In this document: one piece after another, positions 28,448-36,887 of the stretch
Layout of the letters: each line of letters begins with the position of its first letter
Position numbering within the stretch: the first letter of the stretch is position 1
NCBI RefSeq assembly: GCF_009834125.1
Contig: NZ_CP047146.1
Location: forward strand, 7,054,501-7,118,500
Reading direction: 5' to 3'
Length of the DNA stretch: 64,000 nucleotides
Source: Streptomyces sp. GS7
Lineage (GTDB): Bacteria; Actinomycetota; Actinomycetes; Streptomycetales; Streptomycetaceae
The notes under the pieces: model-generated
What the model saw: only the letters and a program-made list of their open reading frames with translations
Database searches by the model: none
Told to the model about the DNA's origin: nothing
Made by a program: the position numbers and the translations under genes

Positions 28448-30490
28448 CTAGGCCGCGAGCGGGTTGGGCAGGGTGACGTAGACGGACTGGGTGTCGACGG
28501 GGCCGACGAGCTCGTCCAGGCCGTGCAGCCGGGTGGCGAGGTTGGCCTTGCAGCGCAGGGTGCGGGCCTCCAGCAGCTGCTCCGGCAGGGGCGAGCGGTG
28601 GGCGCGGGGAGCCGCGGCGGCGTCGGCGAGGAAGCGCCGGAAGGCGGCGATCAGGATCTCCTCGCGGATCAGGCGGGCGGCGCCGAAGGCCCCGATGAGA
28701 CCGAGGACGTTGTTGATGCCGAGGTAGTAGGCGAAGCGCTCGTCGGTGACGTCGTCGGCGACGAAGGTGTCGCTGGTGGCACCGATGCCGGGCAGCCGCC
28801 GCTCCAGTTCGGCGCGGCGGGAGGTGCGGAAGTAGTAGCCCTGGTTGTCGCGGTAGCGGCCGCCGGCCGGCCAGCCGTCGCGGTCCAGCAGGACGAGGGT
28901 GTTCTGCTGGTGGGCCTCCAGGGCGATGCCGGCCGTGCCGTCGAGCCAGAGGACGGGGCGGACGACCGCTTCGAGGTAGCGCAGGAACCACTCCGTGGCC
29001 ACCGCCCCGGCGGGCCGCCCGGTGCGCGCGCTCAGTGCGCTGACCAGGCTTTCGAGGCGGGAGCGCATCTCGCCGTGTCCGGGCCAGGGCCGCGGCGAGG
29101 TGAGCCCGGCGATGCAGACCGCGTCGTCGGTGGTGGCGAAGGGGTTGTGGCGGATGACGACGTCCAGGCCCTGGACGGGCGCTCCGTCGGGGCCGTCGAC
29201 GGCGAGGTAGGCCGGGTCGCGGACGATGTCGAATCCGGGAGCGCTCGGGAAGGCGGCCTGCCACTGCTCGCCGAGGCCGGTGCGCAGCAGACGATGGACC
29301 TCGACGCCGCGCTCCAGTTCCTTGCGGAGGTTCTCCCGGCGGGAGTTGGTGATGCGCAGCCCGAGGGAGAGCTTGAGCATGGCGGGCGCGCCGGGCCGGT
29401 AGACCGTGCGCACGGAGGAGGTGGGGTGCCAGGGCGCGCCGTGCGGGCCGAGGTCGTGCAGCAGTCCGGCGTCGCGCAGCGCGGCGGTTTCCGGGCGGGC
29501 GGCGAGGTCCCGCGCCTGCCAGGGGTGCAGCGGCAGCGGCACGGTGTCGTCGGGGAGCACGAGCCCGTCGCCGGCCAGGTCGGCGGCGAGCTGGCCGGCC
29601 GGTACGGTCTTGCCGCGTTCGGTCCAGGCGGAGTCGGCGGCGACGGCGGAGCGGTGGACGGCCATCCAGTGGAGCGGGAAGGCGCCGCGGAGTTCGGGCG
29701 AATAGGCGCGGGTCTCGGCGTCGGTGAGGCCCTCGCGGCTCTTGGGGGTGGGGTGCAGCGGGTGGCCGAGCAGCAGTGACTGCTCGCCTTCGAGGAAGCC
29801 GGAGTCCTGCTCGCCGGCGGGGTGGGCGCGCCGGTCGGCGATGAACACGGCGGTGGTGCGTACGGAGTTGGCGACCCGGCCGACGAGTTCGGCGCCGTCG
29901 CCGTCCGGTGCCTGCGGCGCGTCGTCCGCCGCCGGGGGCTCGTCGCCGTCCGCGACCCGGTGCTCGCCGCCGTCCGAGGCCCGGCGGTCGCCGCCGTGTA
30001 CGGCTTCGCGGCGCAGCAGCGCGGCGAGGGTGACTGCGTCCAGGGGGGCGGAGCCGGGCGGGGTGCCTTCGAGGGTGGGCGCGCCCAGGCGGTGCCAGCC
30101 GGTGGGCGACCAGTAGCGGACGGGGATGTGCAGGGCGGTGGCGCTGGCGTGCAGCGGGAGGCGCAGCCGGCCGCCGGCCGGACGGGGGGTGCCGTTCTCG
30201 CGGAGCCAGCAGCGCAGCAGGTTCTCGATGCCCGCGGCGTCGGCGGCGACCGCCGCGTCGGGGTGGTCGAGGGGCTCGGCGTCGGGGTGCCGGGCCGTGT
30301 CGTGGGGGCCGGGGGCGCCGTAGGCGGCCGGGGGCCGGTCGCGGCCTTCCGGGGTCTGCTGGTGGCAGGTGTCGTCGCCGGGCCGCCGCTGCTGCCGCGG
30401 TACGGACGGCTCGATCAGCCCCGGGCCGGGGTGGTGGGCGGGGAGTCGTTCGGCGGCCTGGGTCCCGTCGGGGCCGGGGCGTTCGTTCAT
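28448..30490 (-). CDS. IucA/IucC family siderophore synthetase (second gene of the cluster)
   Basis: A 680-residue NIS synthetase. The N-terminal 75 residues are polar and unconserved. The catalytic part begins at about residue 80 and contains the ATP-binding motif [14 protein letters not shown] near 200, then HPWQARDLA, and [13 protein letters not shown] near 520 as in IucA/IucC enzymes. A His/Asp/Gly-rich insert (about 150-175) looks disordered. The ATG at 30490 overlaps the aminotransferase stop (ATGA), indicating translational coupling. Together with the second synthetase it could add two amine arms to one citrate, as in rhizobactin assembly, which is inference. Confidence 0.88.
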   Translation of the reverse strand: MNERPGPDGTQAAERLPAHHPGPGLIEPSVPRQQRRPGDDTCHQQTPEGRDRPPAAYGAPGPHDTARHPDAEPLDHPDAAVAADAAGIENLLRCWLRENGTPRPAGGRLRLPLHASATALHIPVRYWSPTGWHRLGAPTLEGTPPGSAPLDAVTLAALLRREAVHGGDRRASDGGEHRVADGDEPPAADDAPQAPDGDGAELVGRVANSVRTTAVFIADRRAHPAGEQDSGFLEGEQSLLLGHPLHPTPKSREGLTDAETRAYSPELRGAFPLHWMAVHRSAVAADSAWTERGKTVPAGQLAADLAGDGLVLPDDTVPLPLHPWQARDLAARPETAALRDAGLLHDLGPHGAPWHPTSSVRTVYRPGAPAMLKLSLGLRITNSRRENLRKELERGVEVHRLLRTGLGEQWQAAFPSAPGFDIVRDPAYLAVDGPDGAPVQGLDVVIRHNPFATTDDAVCIAGLTSPRPWPGHGEMRSRLESLVSALSARTGRPAGAVATEWFLRYLEAVVRPVLWLDGTAGIALEAHQQNTLVLLDRDGWPAGGRYRDNQGYYFRTSRRAELERRLPGIGATSDTFVADDVTDERFAYYLGINNVLGLIGAFGAARLIREEILIAAFRRFLADAAAAPRAHRSPLPEQLLEARTLRCKANLATRLHGLDELVGPVDTQSVYVTLPNPLAA

Positions 30491-31881
30491 GCGGAGGTGC
30501 CTCGCAGGGTGGTGGGGGACGAGCCCAGGGGCCCGGGGGTGGTGCGGACCGCCGCCGTGATGGCGTCGGCGAGGCGGTCGAGGATCGCGTCCGCCTGTTC
30601 GTCGGTGATGGTCAGGGGTGGCAGCAGCCGGACGACGGCGGAGTGCCGGCCGCCCAGTTCGACGATCAGGCCGCGGTCCAGGCACGCCCGCTGGACGGCG
30701 GCGGCGAGCACCGGGTCGGCGGGCCGGGCGCCGTGGGCGTCGGTGTCGGCGGCCCGGTCGACCAGTTCGACGCCGAGCATCAGCCCGCGCCCGCGGACGT
30801 CGCCGATGCAGTCGTGCGCGGCGGCGAGTCCGCCGAGCCGGGCGAGCATCCGGGCGCCGAGTTCGGCGGCGCGCCGGTCGAGGCCGTTACGGCGGACGTA
30901 GGCGAGGGTGGCGGTGCCGGCGGCCATGGCGAGTTGGTTGCCGCGGAAGGTGCCGGCGTGGGCGCCGGGCCGCCAGGCGTCCAGTTCCTCGCGGTAGACG
31001 ATCACCGCGAGCGGGAGGCTGCCGCCGATCGCCTTGGACAGCACGAGGACGTCGGGGACGATGCCGCTCTGCTCGACGGCCCAGAAGGTGCCGGTGCGGC
31101 CGACGCCGGTCTGCACCTCGTCGACGATCAGCGGGATGTCCCGGGCGGCGGTGATCTCCCGCATCCGGCGCAACCAGTTCAGCGGCGCCGGGATCACCCC
31201 GCCTTCGCCCTGGACCGGTTCGAGGATCAGGCCCGCGGGCCGCGGCACCCCGCTCTTGTGGTCGTCGAGCAGGTTCTCCGTCCAGCGGGCGGAGAGTTCG
31301 GCGCCGCGCTCGCCGCCGGTCCCGAACGGGCAGCGGTAGTCGTACGGGTAGGGCAGCCGGGTCACGACGGTGTGCCGGGCTCCCCCGGAGGCGGCGAGGG
31401 CGTCCGACGTCATGCCGTGGTAGGCGCCGGAGAAGGCCATCAGGCCGCTGCGCCCGGTCGCGGTGCGGACGAGGGTGAAGGCGGCCTCGACGGCGTCCGT
31501 ACCGGCCGGGCCGCAGAACTGGATACGCCCCTTTTCGGACAACTCCCCGGGCAGGGTGGCGAACAGCTCGGTCGTGAAAGCGTCCTTGACGGGCGTGGCC
31601 AGGTCGAGGACGTGCAGCGGCGCCCCGGAGTCGAGGACCGTGCGGATCGCTTCGAGCACCACCGGGTGGTTGTGGCCCAGCGCGAGGGTGCCGGCTCCGG
31701 AGAGGCAGTCGAGATAGCGCCGGCCGTCGGCGCCCTCGATGGTCAGCCCGCGGGCGCGCACCGGGACGATGGGCAGCGAGCGCGCGTACGTACGGGCAGC
31801 GGACTCACGCAGGGACTGCCGTCGCAGGATCCCTTCGTGGGCCGGCGGTGCGCCCGCCGGCACGGTTTCGGTCAACGCCAC
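30487..31881 (-). CDS. Class III aminotransferase, probable diaminobutyrate--2-oxoglutarate transaminase
   Basis: A 464-residue PLP enzyme close to EctB/RhbA-type transaminases, which make L-2,4-diaminobutyrate from aspartate semialdehyde. Motifs are [39 protein letters not shown] (PLP-ring Asp) and [14 protein letters not shown], which holds the Schiff-base lysine. The GTG at 31881 lies 11 nt after AGGAGG, somewhat long but the only sensible start. It is the first gene of the siderophore operon and probably supplies the diamine building block. No obvious DmdR/IdeR iron box is visible upstream. The gene is divergent from a secreted protease gene. Confidence 0.88.
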   Translation of the reverse strand: MALTETVPAGAPPAHEGILRRQSLRESAARTYARSLPIVPVRARGLTIEGADGRRYLDCLSGAGTLALGHNHPVVLEAIRTVLDSGAPLHVLDLATPVKDAFTTELFATLPGELSEKGRIQFCGPAGTDAVEAAFTLVRTATGRSGLMAFSGAYHGMTSDALAASGGARHTVVTRLPYPYDYRCPFGTGGERGAELSARWTENLLDDHKSGVPRPAGLILEPVQGEGGVIPAPLNWLRRMREITAARDIPLIVDEVQTGVGRTGTFWAVEQSGIVPDVLVLSKAIGGSLPLAVIVYREELDAWRPGAHAGTFRGNQLAMAAGTATLAYVRRNGLDRRAAELGARMLARLGGLAAAHDCIGDVRGRGLMLGVELVDRAADTDAHGARPADPVLAAAVQRACLDRGLIVELGGRHSAVVRLLPPLTITDEQADAILDRLADAITAAVRTTPGPLGSSPTTLRGTSA

Positions 31882-32164
31882 GGCAGTTGTGTCCTCCTGC
31901 TGGTGAACTGTTGGATTCCGCGCGGGCGCTGCGGGCAGCCCGGCCGTCCCCCGTACGTACCAACGACGGCACCGGCGGGGGAACACGGCCGCCGGCAAGA
32001 TCCTTGACGGCCGGGAACCGGGGACCCGGGTACCGCCGTCCCCCTCGACACCGGCATAGTGGGGGGTTGCACCCGGATCTTGGGGTTCATGACAAGGACC
32101 CGTGACGGTGCGCACCACACGAGCCGCTCCGGCTCAGCCCGATTCACTCAGGGGGAACTGACCC

Positions 32165-33352
32165 ATGCGATCGATACGTCGGCCAGTGCTGGCCGCCGCC
32201 GCCCTCACCGCCGTAGTGGCGCTGACCGCGACCGGCTGCGGGCCGTCGGGCGACAACGCGGACGCCAAGCCGAGCCAGTCCGCCCAGGACACCACGGGCG
32301 GGGGTGAGATCAAGATCCCCAAGGACCTCCAGGACAAGCTCAAGCAGCACGGCATCAACCTGGACAAGTGGAAGAACGGGGAGTGGAAGAACTGGGACAA
32401 GGACAAGTGGCTCCGCGAGGCGGGGCAGTTCATCAACCCGGTCATCAAGGGCTTCTGGAACCCGGACAAGATCGACCACGTCAAGCCGCCCCAGGACCCG
32501 AGCAAGCCGTCGGACATCGCCGAGGACCAGGGCAAGACCGACCCGGAGCCGGCCGCGGTCACCGCGCAGCCCGTCAAGACGCCGTACACCTCCACCGCGC
32601 CGGGTGTCGGCCTGCTGGTGTTCAGCACCCCCGAGGGTGAGTCCCGCTGCTCCGCCACCGTCGTCAAGGACCCGGCGCACCCCGGCAAGTCCAACCTCGT
32701 GTGGACCGCCGCGCACTGTGTGCACGCCGGCAAGAACGGCGGCTGGTACCGCAACGTGATGTTCGTGCCGAACTTCAACCGGACCGGCAAGCCGGTCACC
32801 CAGATGAAGACCACGCCCTTCGAGGACCGGGTCCCGGCGGGCAAGTGGTGGGCGGACGACATGGCCACGTCCCAGGAGTGGATCAAGGACGGCGGCGCCG
32901 TGCCGGGCGTCCCGATGGCCCCGTACGACTTCGCGCTGATGCATGTGAAGCCGGAGGAGGGCACCGGCGGCAAGTCGCTGGAGGAGATGGCCGGCGGTGC
33001 GTACCAGGTCGACTTCAACGCCCCGGCGATCGGCAAGATCCCGAGCCTGACCGCGCAGGGCTACCCGGCCGAGGCGCCGTTCGACGGTGCGGTGCAGGAG
33101 TCGTGCACCGACAAGCCGACCCGTCTGTCGCTGGACGCCAAGAAGCCGACCATGTACCGGATCGGCTGCACCATGACCGGCGGTTCCTCCGGCGGTCCGT
33201 GGTTCGTCAAGGGCCCGGACGGCAAGCCGGTGCTGGTCTCCAACATGTCGATGGGGCCGCGCCCGGCCCGCTGGTCGGCGGGTCCGCACCTGGGCCCCGA
33301 GGCCAAGTCGATCTTCGACGCGATGAGCAAGAAGTGGGCGAGCCAGAGCTAG
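32165..33352 (+). CDS. Secreted trypsin-like serine protease, probable lipoprotein
   Basis: A 395-residue exported protein. It has a basic start, a hydrophobic stretch and a lipobox-like ATGC with Cys near residue 25, so it is probably lipid-anchored on the cell surface. A charged Lys/Trp/Asp-rich linker (about 45-120) precedes a chymotrypsin-fold domain with triad candidates His in TAAHC (about 183), Asp in PYDFAL (about 254) and Ser in GGSSGGPW (about 340). Cysteines suggest disulfides. The ATG at 32165 follows GGGGGA. It is monocistronic, followed by strong hairpins. The substrate is unknown; a nutritional or processing role is possible. Confidence 0.85.
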   Translation: MRSIRRPVLAAAALTAVVALTATGCGPSGDNADAKPSQSAQDTTGGGEIKIPKDLQDKLKQHGINLDKWKNGEWKNWDKDKWLREAGQFINPVIKGFWNPDKIDHVKPPQDPSKPSDIAEDQGKTDPEPAAVTAQPVKTPYTSTAPGVGLLVFSTPEGESRCSATVVKDPAHPGKSNLVWTAAHCVHAGKNGGWYRNVMFVPNFNRTGKPVTQMKTTPFEDRVPAGKWWADDMATSQEWIKDGGAVPGVPMAPYDFALMHVKPEEGTGGKSLEEMAGGAYQVDFNAPAIGKIPSLTAQGYPAEAPFDGAVQESCTDKPTRLSLDAKKPTMYRIGCTMTGGSSGGPWFVKGPDGKPVLVSNMSMGPRPARWSAGPHLGPEAKSIFDAMSKKWASQS

Positions 33353-33363
33353 GGACGTGAGAC

Positions 33364-33390
33364 GGGTGGTGCCGGTGTCCGGCACCACCC
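33364..33390 (+). terminator. Hairpin downstream of the protease gene
   Basis: A perfect 12-bp stem, GGGTGGTGCCGG / CCGGCACCACCC, with a 3-nt loop, placed 12 bp after the protease stop. It lacks a U-tract but is ideally positioned. Confidence 0.65.
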
Positions 33391-33418
33391 GCCGCGCACC
33401 GCCCACGGCAGGCATGAC

Positions 33419-33454
33419 GAAGGCCCGCCCCCGGGGAACCGGGGGCGGGCCTTC
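33419..33454. terminator. Bidirectional hairpin between protease and hflX
   Basis: GAAGGCCCGCCCCCGG (33419-33434) and CCGGGGGCGGGCCTTC (33439-33454) form a perfect 16-bp stem with a GGAA loop. It lies between convergent genes and probably terminates hflX as well as read-through from the protease gene. Confidence 0.75.
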
Positions 33455-33478
33455 GCCGTACGGACTCCGTGCGGGCCG

Positions 33479-34966
33479 CTAGGCGGCCGGGACGAACGGG
33501 CGGAACTCGGCGGCCAGTTCCTCGTGCACCCGCGCCTTGAGGACCGTGCCGTCGGCGGTGTGCTCCTCGGAGATGACCTCGCCCTCGGCGTGCGCCCGCG
33601 AGACCAGGGCGCCCTGGGTGTAGGGCACCAGCACCTCGATCTCGACCTGGGGACGCGGGAGTTCCTCGTCGAGGAGGGTCAGCAGCTCCGTCAGGCCCTG
33701 GCCCGTACGGGCCGAGACCACGATGGCGCGCTTCTCCTGGCGCAGCAGCCGCTGGAGCACCAACGGATCTGCCGCGTCGGCCTTGTTGACGACCACGATC
33801 TCGGGCACGTTCGTCGCGCCCACGTCGCGGATCACCTCGCGCACCGCCGCCAGCTGCTCCTCCGGCACCGGATGGGAGCCGTCGACCACATGGAGGATCA
33901 GGTCGGAGTCGCCGACCTCCTCCATCGTGGAGCGGAACGCCTCGACGAGGTGGTGCGGCAGATGCCGGACGAAGCCGACGGTGTCGGCGAGGGTGTACAG
34001 CCGCCCGCTGGGGGTCTCGGCCCGCCGGACGGTCGGGTCCAGGGTGGCGAACAGGGCGTTCTCCACCAGGACTCCGGCGCCGGTGAGGCGGTTGAGCAGC
34101 GAGGACTTGCCGGCGTTGGTGTAGCCGGCGATGGCGACCGAGGGGACCTTGTTGCGCCGGCGCTCCTGGCGCTTGATGTCGCGGCCGGTCTTCATCTCCG
34201 CGATCTCCCGGCGCATCTTCGCCATCTTCTCGCGGATCCGCCGCCGGTCCGTCTCGATCTTGGTCTCACCGGGACCGCGGGTGGCCATACCGCCGCCCGC
34301 CGAACCGGAGCCACCGCCACCCATCTGCCGGGACAGCGACTGGCCCCAGCCGCGGAGCCTGGGGAGCATGTACTGCATCTGCGCCAGCGAGACCTGCGCC
34401 TTGCCCTCCCGGGACTTGGCGTGCTGGGCGAAGATGTCGAGGATCAGGGCGGTCCGGTCGACCACCTTGACCTTGACGACGTCCTCCAGGTGGATCAGCT
34501 GGCCCGGGGAGAGCTCACCGTCGCACACCACGGTGTCCGCGCCGGATTCGAGCACGATGTCGCGCAGCTCCAGCGCCTTGCCGGAGCCGATGTACGTCGC
34601 CGGGTCCGGCTTGTCGCGACGCTGGACCACGCCGTCGAGCACCAGGGCGCCGGCGGTCTCGGCCAGCGCCGCCAGCTCGGCGAGGGAGTTCTCCGCGTCC
34701 TGCACCGTCCCGGACGTCCAGACGCCGACGAGCACCACGCGCTCCAGGCGCAGCTGCCGGTACTCGACCTCGGTGACGTCTTCGAGCTCGGTGGACAGGC
34801 CGGCCACGCGGCGCAGTGCCGCGCGCTCGGAGCGGTCGTACTGGTCGCCGTCGCGCTCCCCGTCGATCTCGTGGCTCCAGGCGACGTCCTCTTCCATCAG
34901 GGCGTCGGCCCGAAGGCTCTCGGGGAGGCGCTGCCGGTCCTGCGGAAGGGAAGAAGAGGAGGTCAT
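33479..34966 (-). CDS. hflX: GTPase HflX
   Basis: A 495-residue HflX, a ribosome-associated GTPase that splits stalled or hibernating 70S ribosomes. It has the N-terminal ND1 domain, a Gly-rich loop (GGGGSGSAGGG) with RGPGETKIETDRR that leads into the coiled region, then the GTPase domain with P-loop GYTNAGKSS (near 288), DTVGF switch II, and NKAD specificity motif. The C-terminal domain ends with HEELAAEFRPF. ATG 34966 has AAGGA just upstream. An extended in-frame region upstream is unlikely to be translated. Confidence 0.95.
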   Translation of the reverse strand: MTSSSSLPQDRQRLPESLRADALMEEDVAWSHEIDGERDGDQYDRSERAALRRVAGLSTELEDVTEVEYRQLRLERVVLVGVWTSGTVQDAENSLAELAALAETAGALVLDGVVQRRDKPDPATYIGSGKALELRDIVLESGADTVVCDGELSPGQLIHLEDVVKVKVVDRTALILDIFAQHAKSREGKAQVSLAQMQYMLPRLRGWGQSLSRQMGGGGSGSAGGGMATRGPGETKIETDRRRIREKMAKMRREIAEMKTGRDIKRQERRRNKVPSVAIAGYTNAGKSSLLNRLTGAGVLVENALFATLDPTVRRAETPSGRLYTLADTVGFVRHLPHHLVEAFRSTMEEVGDSDLILHVVDGSHPVPEEQLAAVREVIRDVGATNVPEIVVVNKADAADPLVLQRLLRQEKRAIVVSARTGQGLTELLTLLDEELPRPQVEIEVLVPYTQGALVSRAHAEGEVISEEHTADGTVLKARVHEELAAEFRPFVPAA

Positions 34967-35140
34967 TTGATCCTTTGCGTCGTTGGGAAGCCCTCGGGGG
35001 ACCGGCCGGTCCCCCCTGGGACTGTCGCTGGTGACAACGTCCGGGCCGCCCCGGAGATTCCCGGGCGCCCGTCCGCGTCGACCCGTTGATGGTCGCACGC
35101 CCGCGGAGGGGCGTCACGCGGGTTTTCCGGTGATGTCCCG

Positions 35141-36769
35141 CTACGGGGCCGCGTGCCGTCCGGGCAGCGGCCACCCGGGATGCAGGGCGGCCCGGCCCGA
35201 CACCCGCGCCTTCCGGCCGCCGGCGCTCCCGGCCGCCCGGGGCTTCCAGTCGGGGTGGCCGGGCATCGCCGGGGTCTTGGTGCCGTACAGCCATTCCCAG
35301 AAGAAGCCGGAGAGGTTGTGGCCGTAGATCTGCGAGGCCAGGTTGATGAAGTCGGCGGTGCCGGCCACCCCGTCGCGGTGCTTCTGCACCCAGGCCCGTT
35401 CAAGGCGGTCGAAGCCCTGCGTTCCCAGCTTGTGACGCAGCGCGTACAGGACCAGGGCGCTGCCGTCGTAGATCACCGGCCGGAAGATGCTGATCTTCTG
35501 GCCGTGGTCGGGGAGCTTGGGCAGGGCGGGCGGGCCGCCTTCGGCGCGCCAGCCGTCCGAGTTCTCGTACGCGTGGCGCATCCGTGTCTCCATGGAGGCG
35601 CGGCTGTCGCCCTTCTCCTGGGCGTAGAGCATCTCGTACCAGGTCGCGTGCGCCTCGTTGAGCCAGACGTCGGACCACCGGCGGGGGCTGACGCTGTCGC
35701 CGAACCACTGGTGGGACAGCTCGTGCACCATCACCGACTCGACGTACCAGTCGGGCAGCTGAACCATGGTGAACAGGCGCTTCTCGAAGAGCGAGAGGGT
35801 CTGGGTCTCCAGCTCGAAACCGGTGCTGGCGTCCGCCGTCAGCACCCCGTAGGTCTCGAACGGGAAGCGTCCGACCTTGTTCTCCATCCAGGCCACCTGG
35901 CCCGGCGTCTTGGCGAGCCAGCGCGCCAGGAGGGGCCGGTCGACGGCCGGGACCACATCGCGGATCGGCAGCCCGTGCGGTCCGTGCTGCGTGAGCACGG
36001 CGGACCGCCCGATGGAGATCTGCGCCAGCTCGGTGGCCATGGGGTGGGAGGTGCGGTACGTCCAGGTGCGGCGCGGCCCGCGGGTGGCCTGCCCCACCGG
36101 CAGCCCGTTGGCGACCACCACCAGCCCCTGGGGCGCGGTGATGTGGAAGGTGAAGTACGCCTTGTCGGAGGGGTGGTCGTTGCAGGGGAAGACCCGGTGC
36201 GCGGCGTCGGCCTGATTGGCCATCGCCAGCCCGTCCTTGGTGCGGATCCAGCCGCCGTCGCCCGCGCCGACCGGATTGCTGGTGTGGTGGACGACGATGC
36301 GCAGCTTCTGCCCCGGGGAGATGTGGGCGGCCGGGGTGAGCACCAGGTGCTCGCCCTCCTGCTGGTGCCTGGCGGGCGCCCCGTCGATCTCCGCGGAGCG
36401 GACGGCGCCGCGCGCGAAGTCGAGGCTGAGCCGGTCGAGGTTGCCGGTGGAGCGGGCGTTGATCACGGTGACCGCTTCCAGCGGCCGGTCGCTGCGGCCG
36501 GAGTAGTTCATCGACACGTCGTAGGACGTGACGTGGTAGCCGGTGTTGCCGAGCGTCGGGAAGAGGCGGTCGCCGAGGCCCAGTGGCACGACCGGCGGCT
36601 CTGCCGCGGCGAGCGTGGCGGCGATCGCGAGGCCGAGGGCCGCGGCCCGGCGCGGGATCCGGCCGGGTACGGCGTGGAAGCGGCGCCGTGCGGGCGCGGA
36701 GTGGTCGGTAGCGGGGCGGGCGGCGGGCCCGTCGGACCCGCCGGACGGGCGGCGCAAGGGAAGGGACAT
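35141..36769 (-). CDS. M1 family metallopeptidase (secreted aminopeptidase-like)
   Basis: A 542-residue zinc peptidase. Residues about 28-60 contain an Arg-Arg pair and a hydrophobic stretch (RRAAALGLAIAATLAAA), probably an export signal or signal-anchor. The N-terminal beta domain is followed by the thermolysin-like domain with HELSH (about 350), the family spacing to the third ligand in WLNEAHATW, and an exopeptidase-like TGFELETQ replacing the usual GxMEN motif. Glutamate and zinc ligands are intact, so activity is likely. Its C-terminal half is shorter than full-size aminopeptidase N. It lies upstream of hflX on the same strand. Confidence 0.87.
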   Translation of the reverse strand: MSLPLRRPSGGSDGPAARPATDHSAPARRRFHAVPGRIPRRAAALGLAIAATLAAAEPPVVPLGLGDRLFPTLGNTGYHVTSYDVSMNYSGRSDRPLEAVTVINARSTGNLDRLSLDFARGAVRSAEIDGAPARHQQEGEHLVLTPAAHISPGQKLRIVVHHTSNPVGAGDGGWIRTKDGLAMANQADAAHRVFPCNDHPSDKAYFTFHITAPQGLVVVANGLPVGQATRGPRRTWTYRTSHPMATELAQISIGRSAVLTQHGPHGLPIRDVVPAVDRPLLARWLAKTPGQVAWMENKVGRFPFETYGVLTADASTGFELETQTLSLFEKRLFTMVQLPDWYVESVMVHELSHQWFGDSVSPRRWSDVWLNEAHATWYEMLYAQEKGDSRASMETRMRHAYENSDGWRAEGGPPALPKLPDHGQKISIFRPVIYDGSALVLYALRHKLGTQGFDRLERAWVQKHRDGVAGTADFINLASQIYGHNLSGFFWEWLYGTKTPAMPGHPDWKPRAAGSAGGRKARVSGRAALHPGWPLPGRHAAP

Positions 36770-36887
36770 GGGTTACCGCTATCAGCGCGGCCCGCTCCCC
36801 TGTTGACGGCGCGGCAGGACGGCACCCGAACGAGCGGCCTGAAGGCGTCCGGCTTGCGCCGGTCTGCCGGATCTGCCCCTCGGTCCG

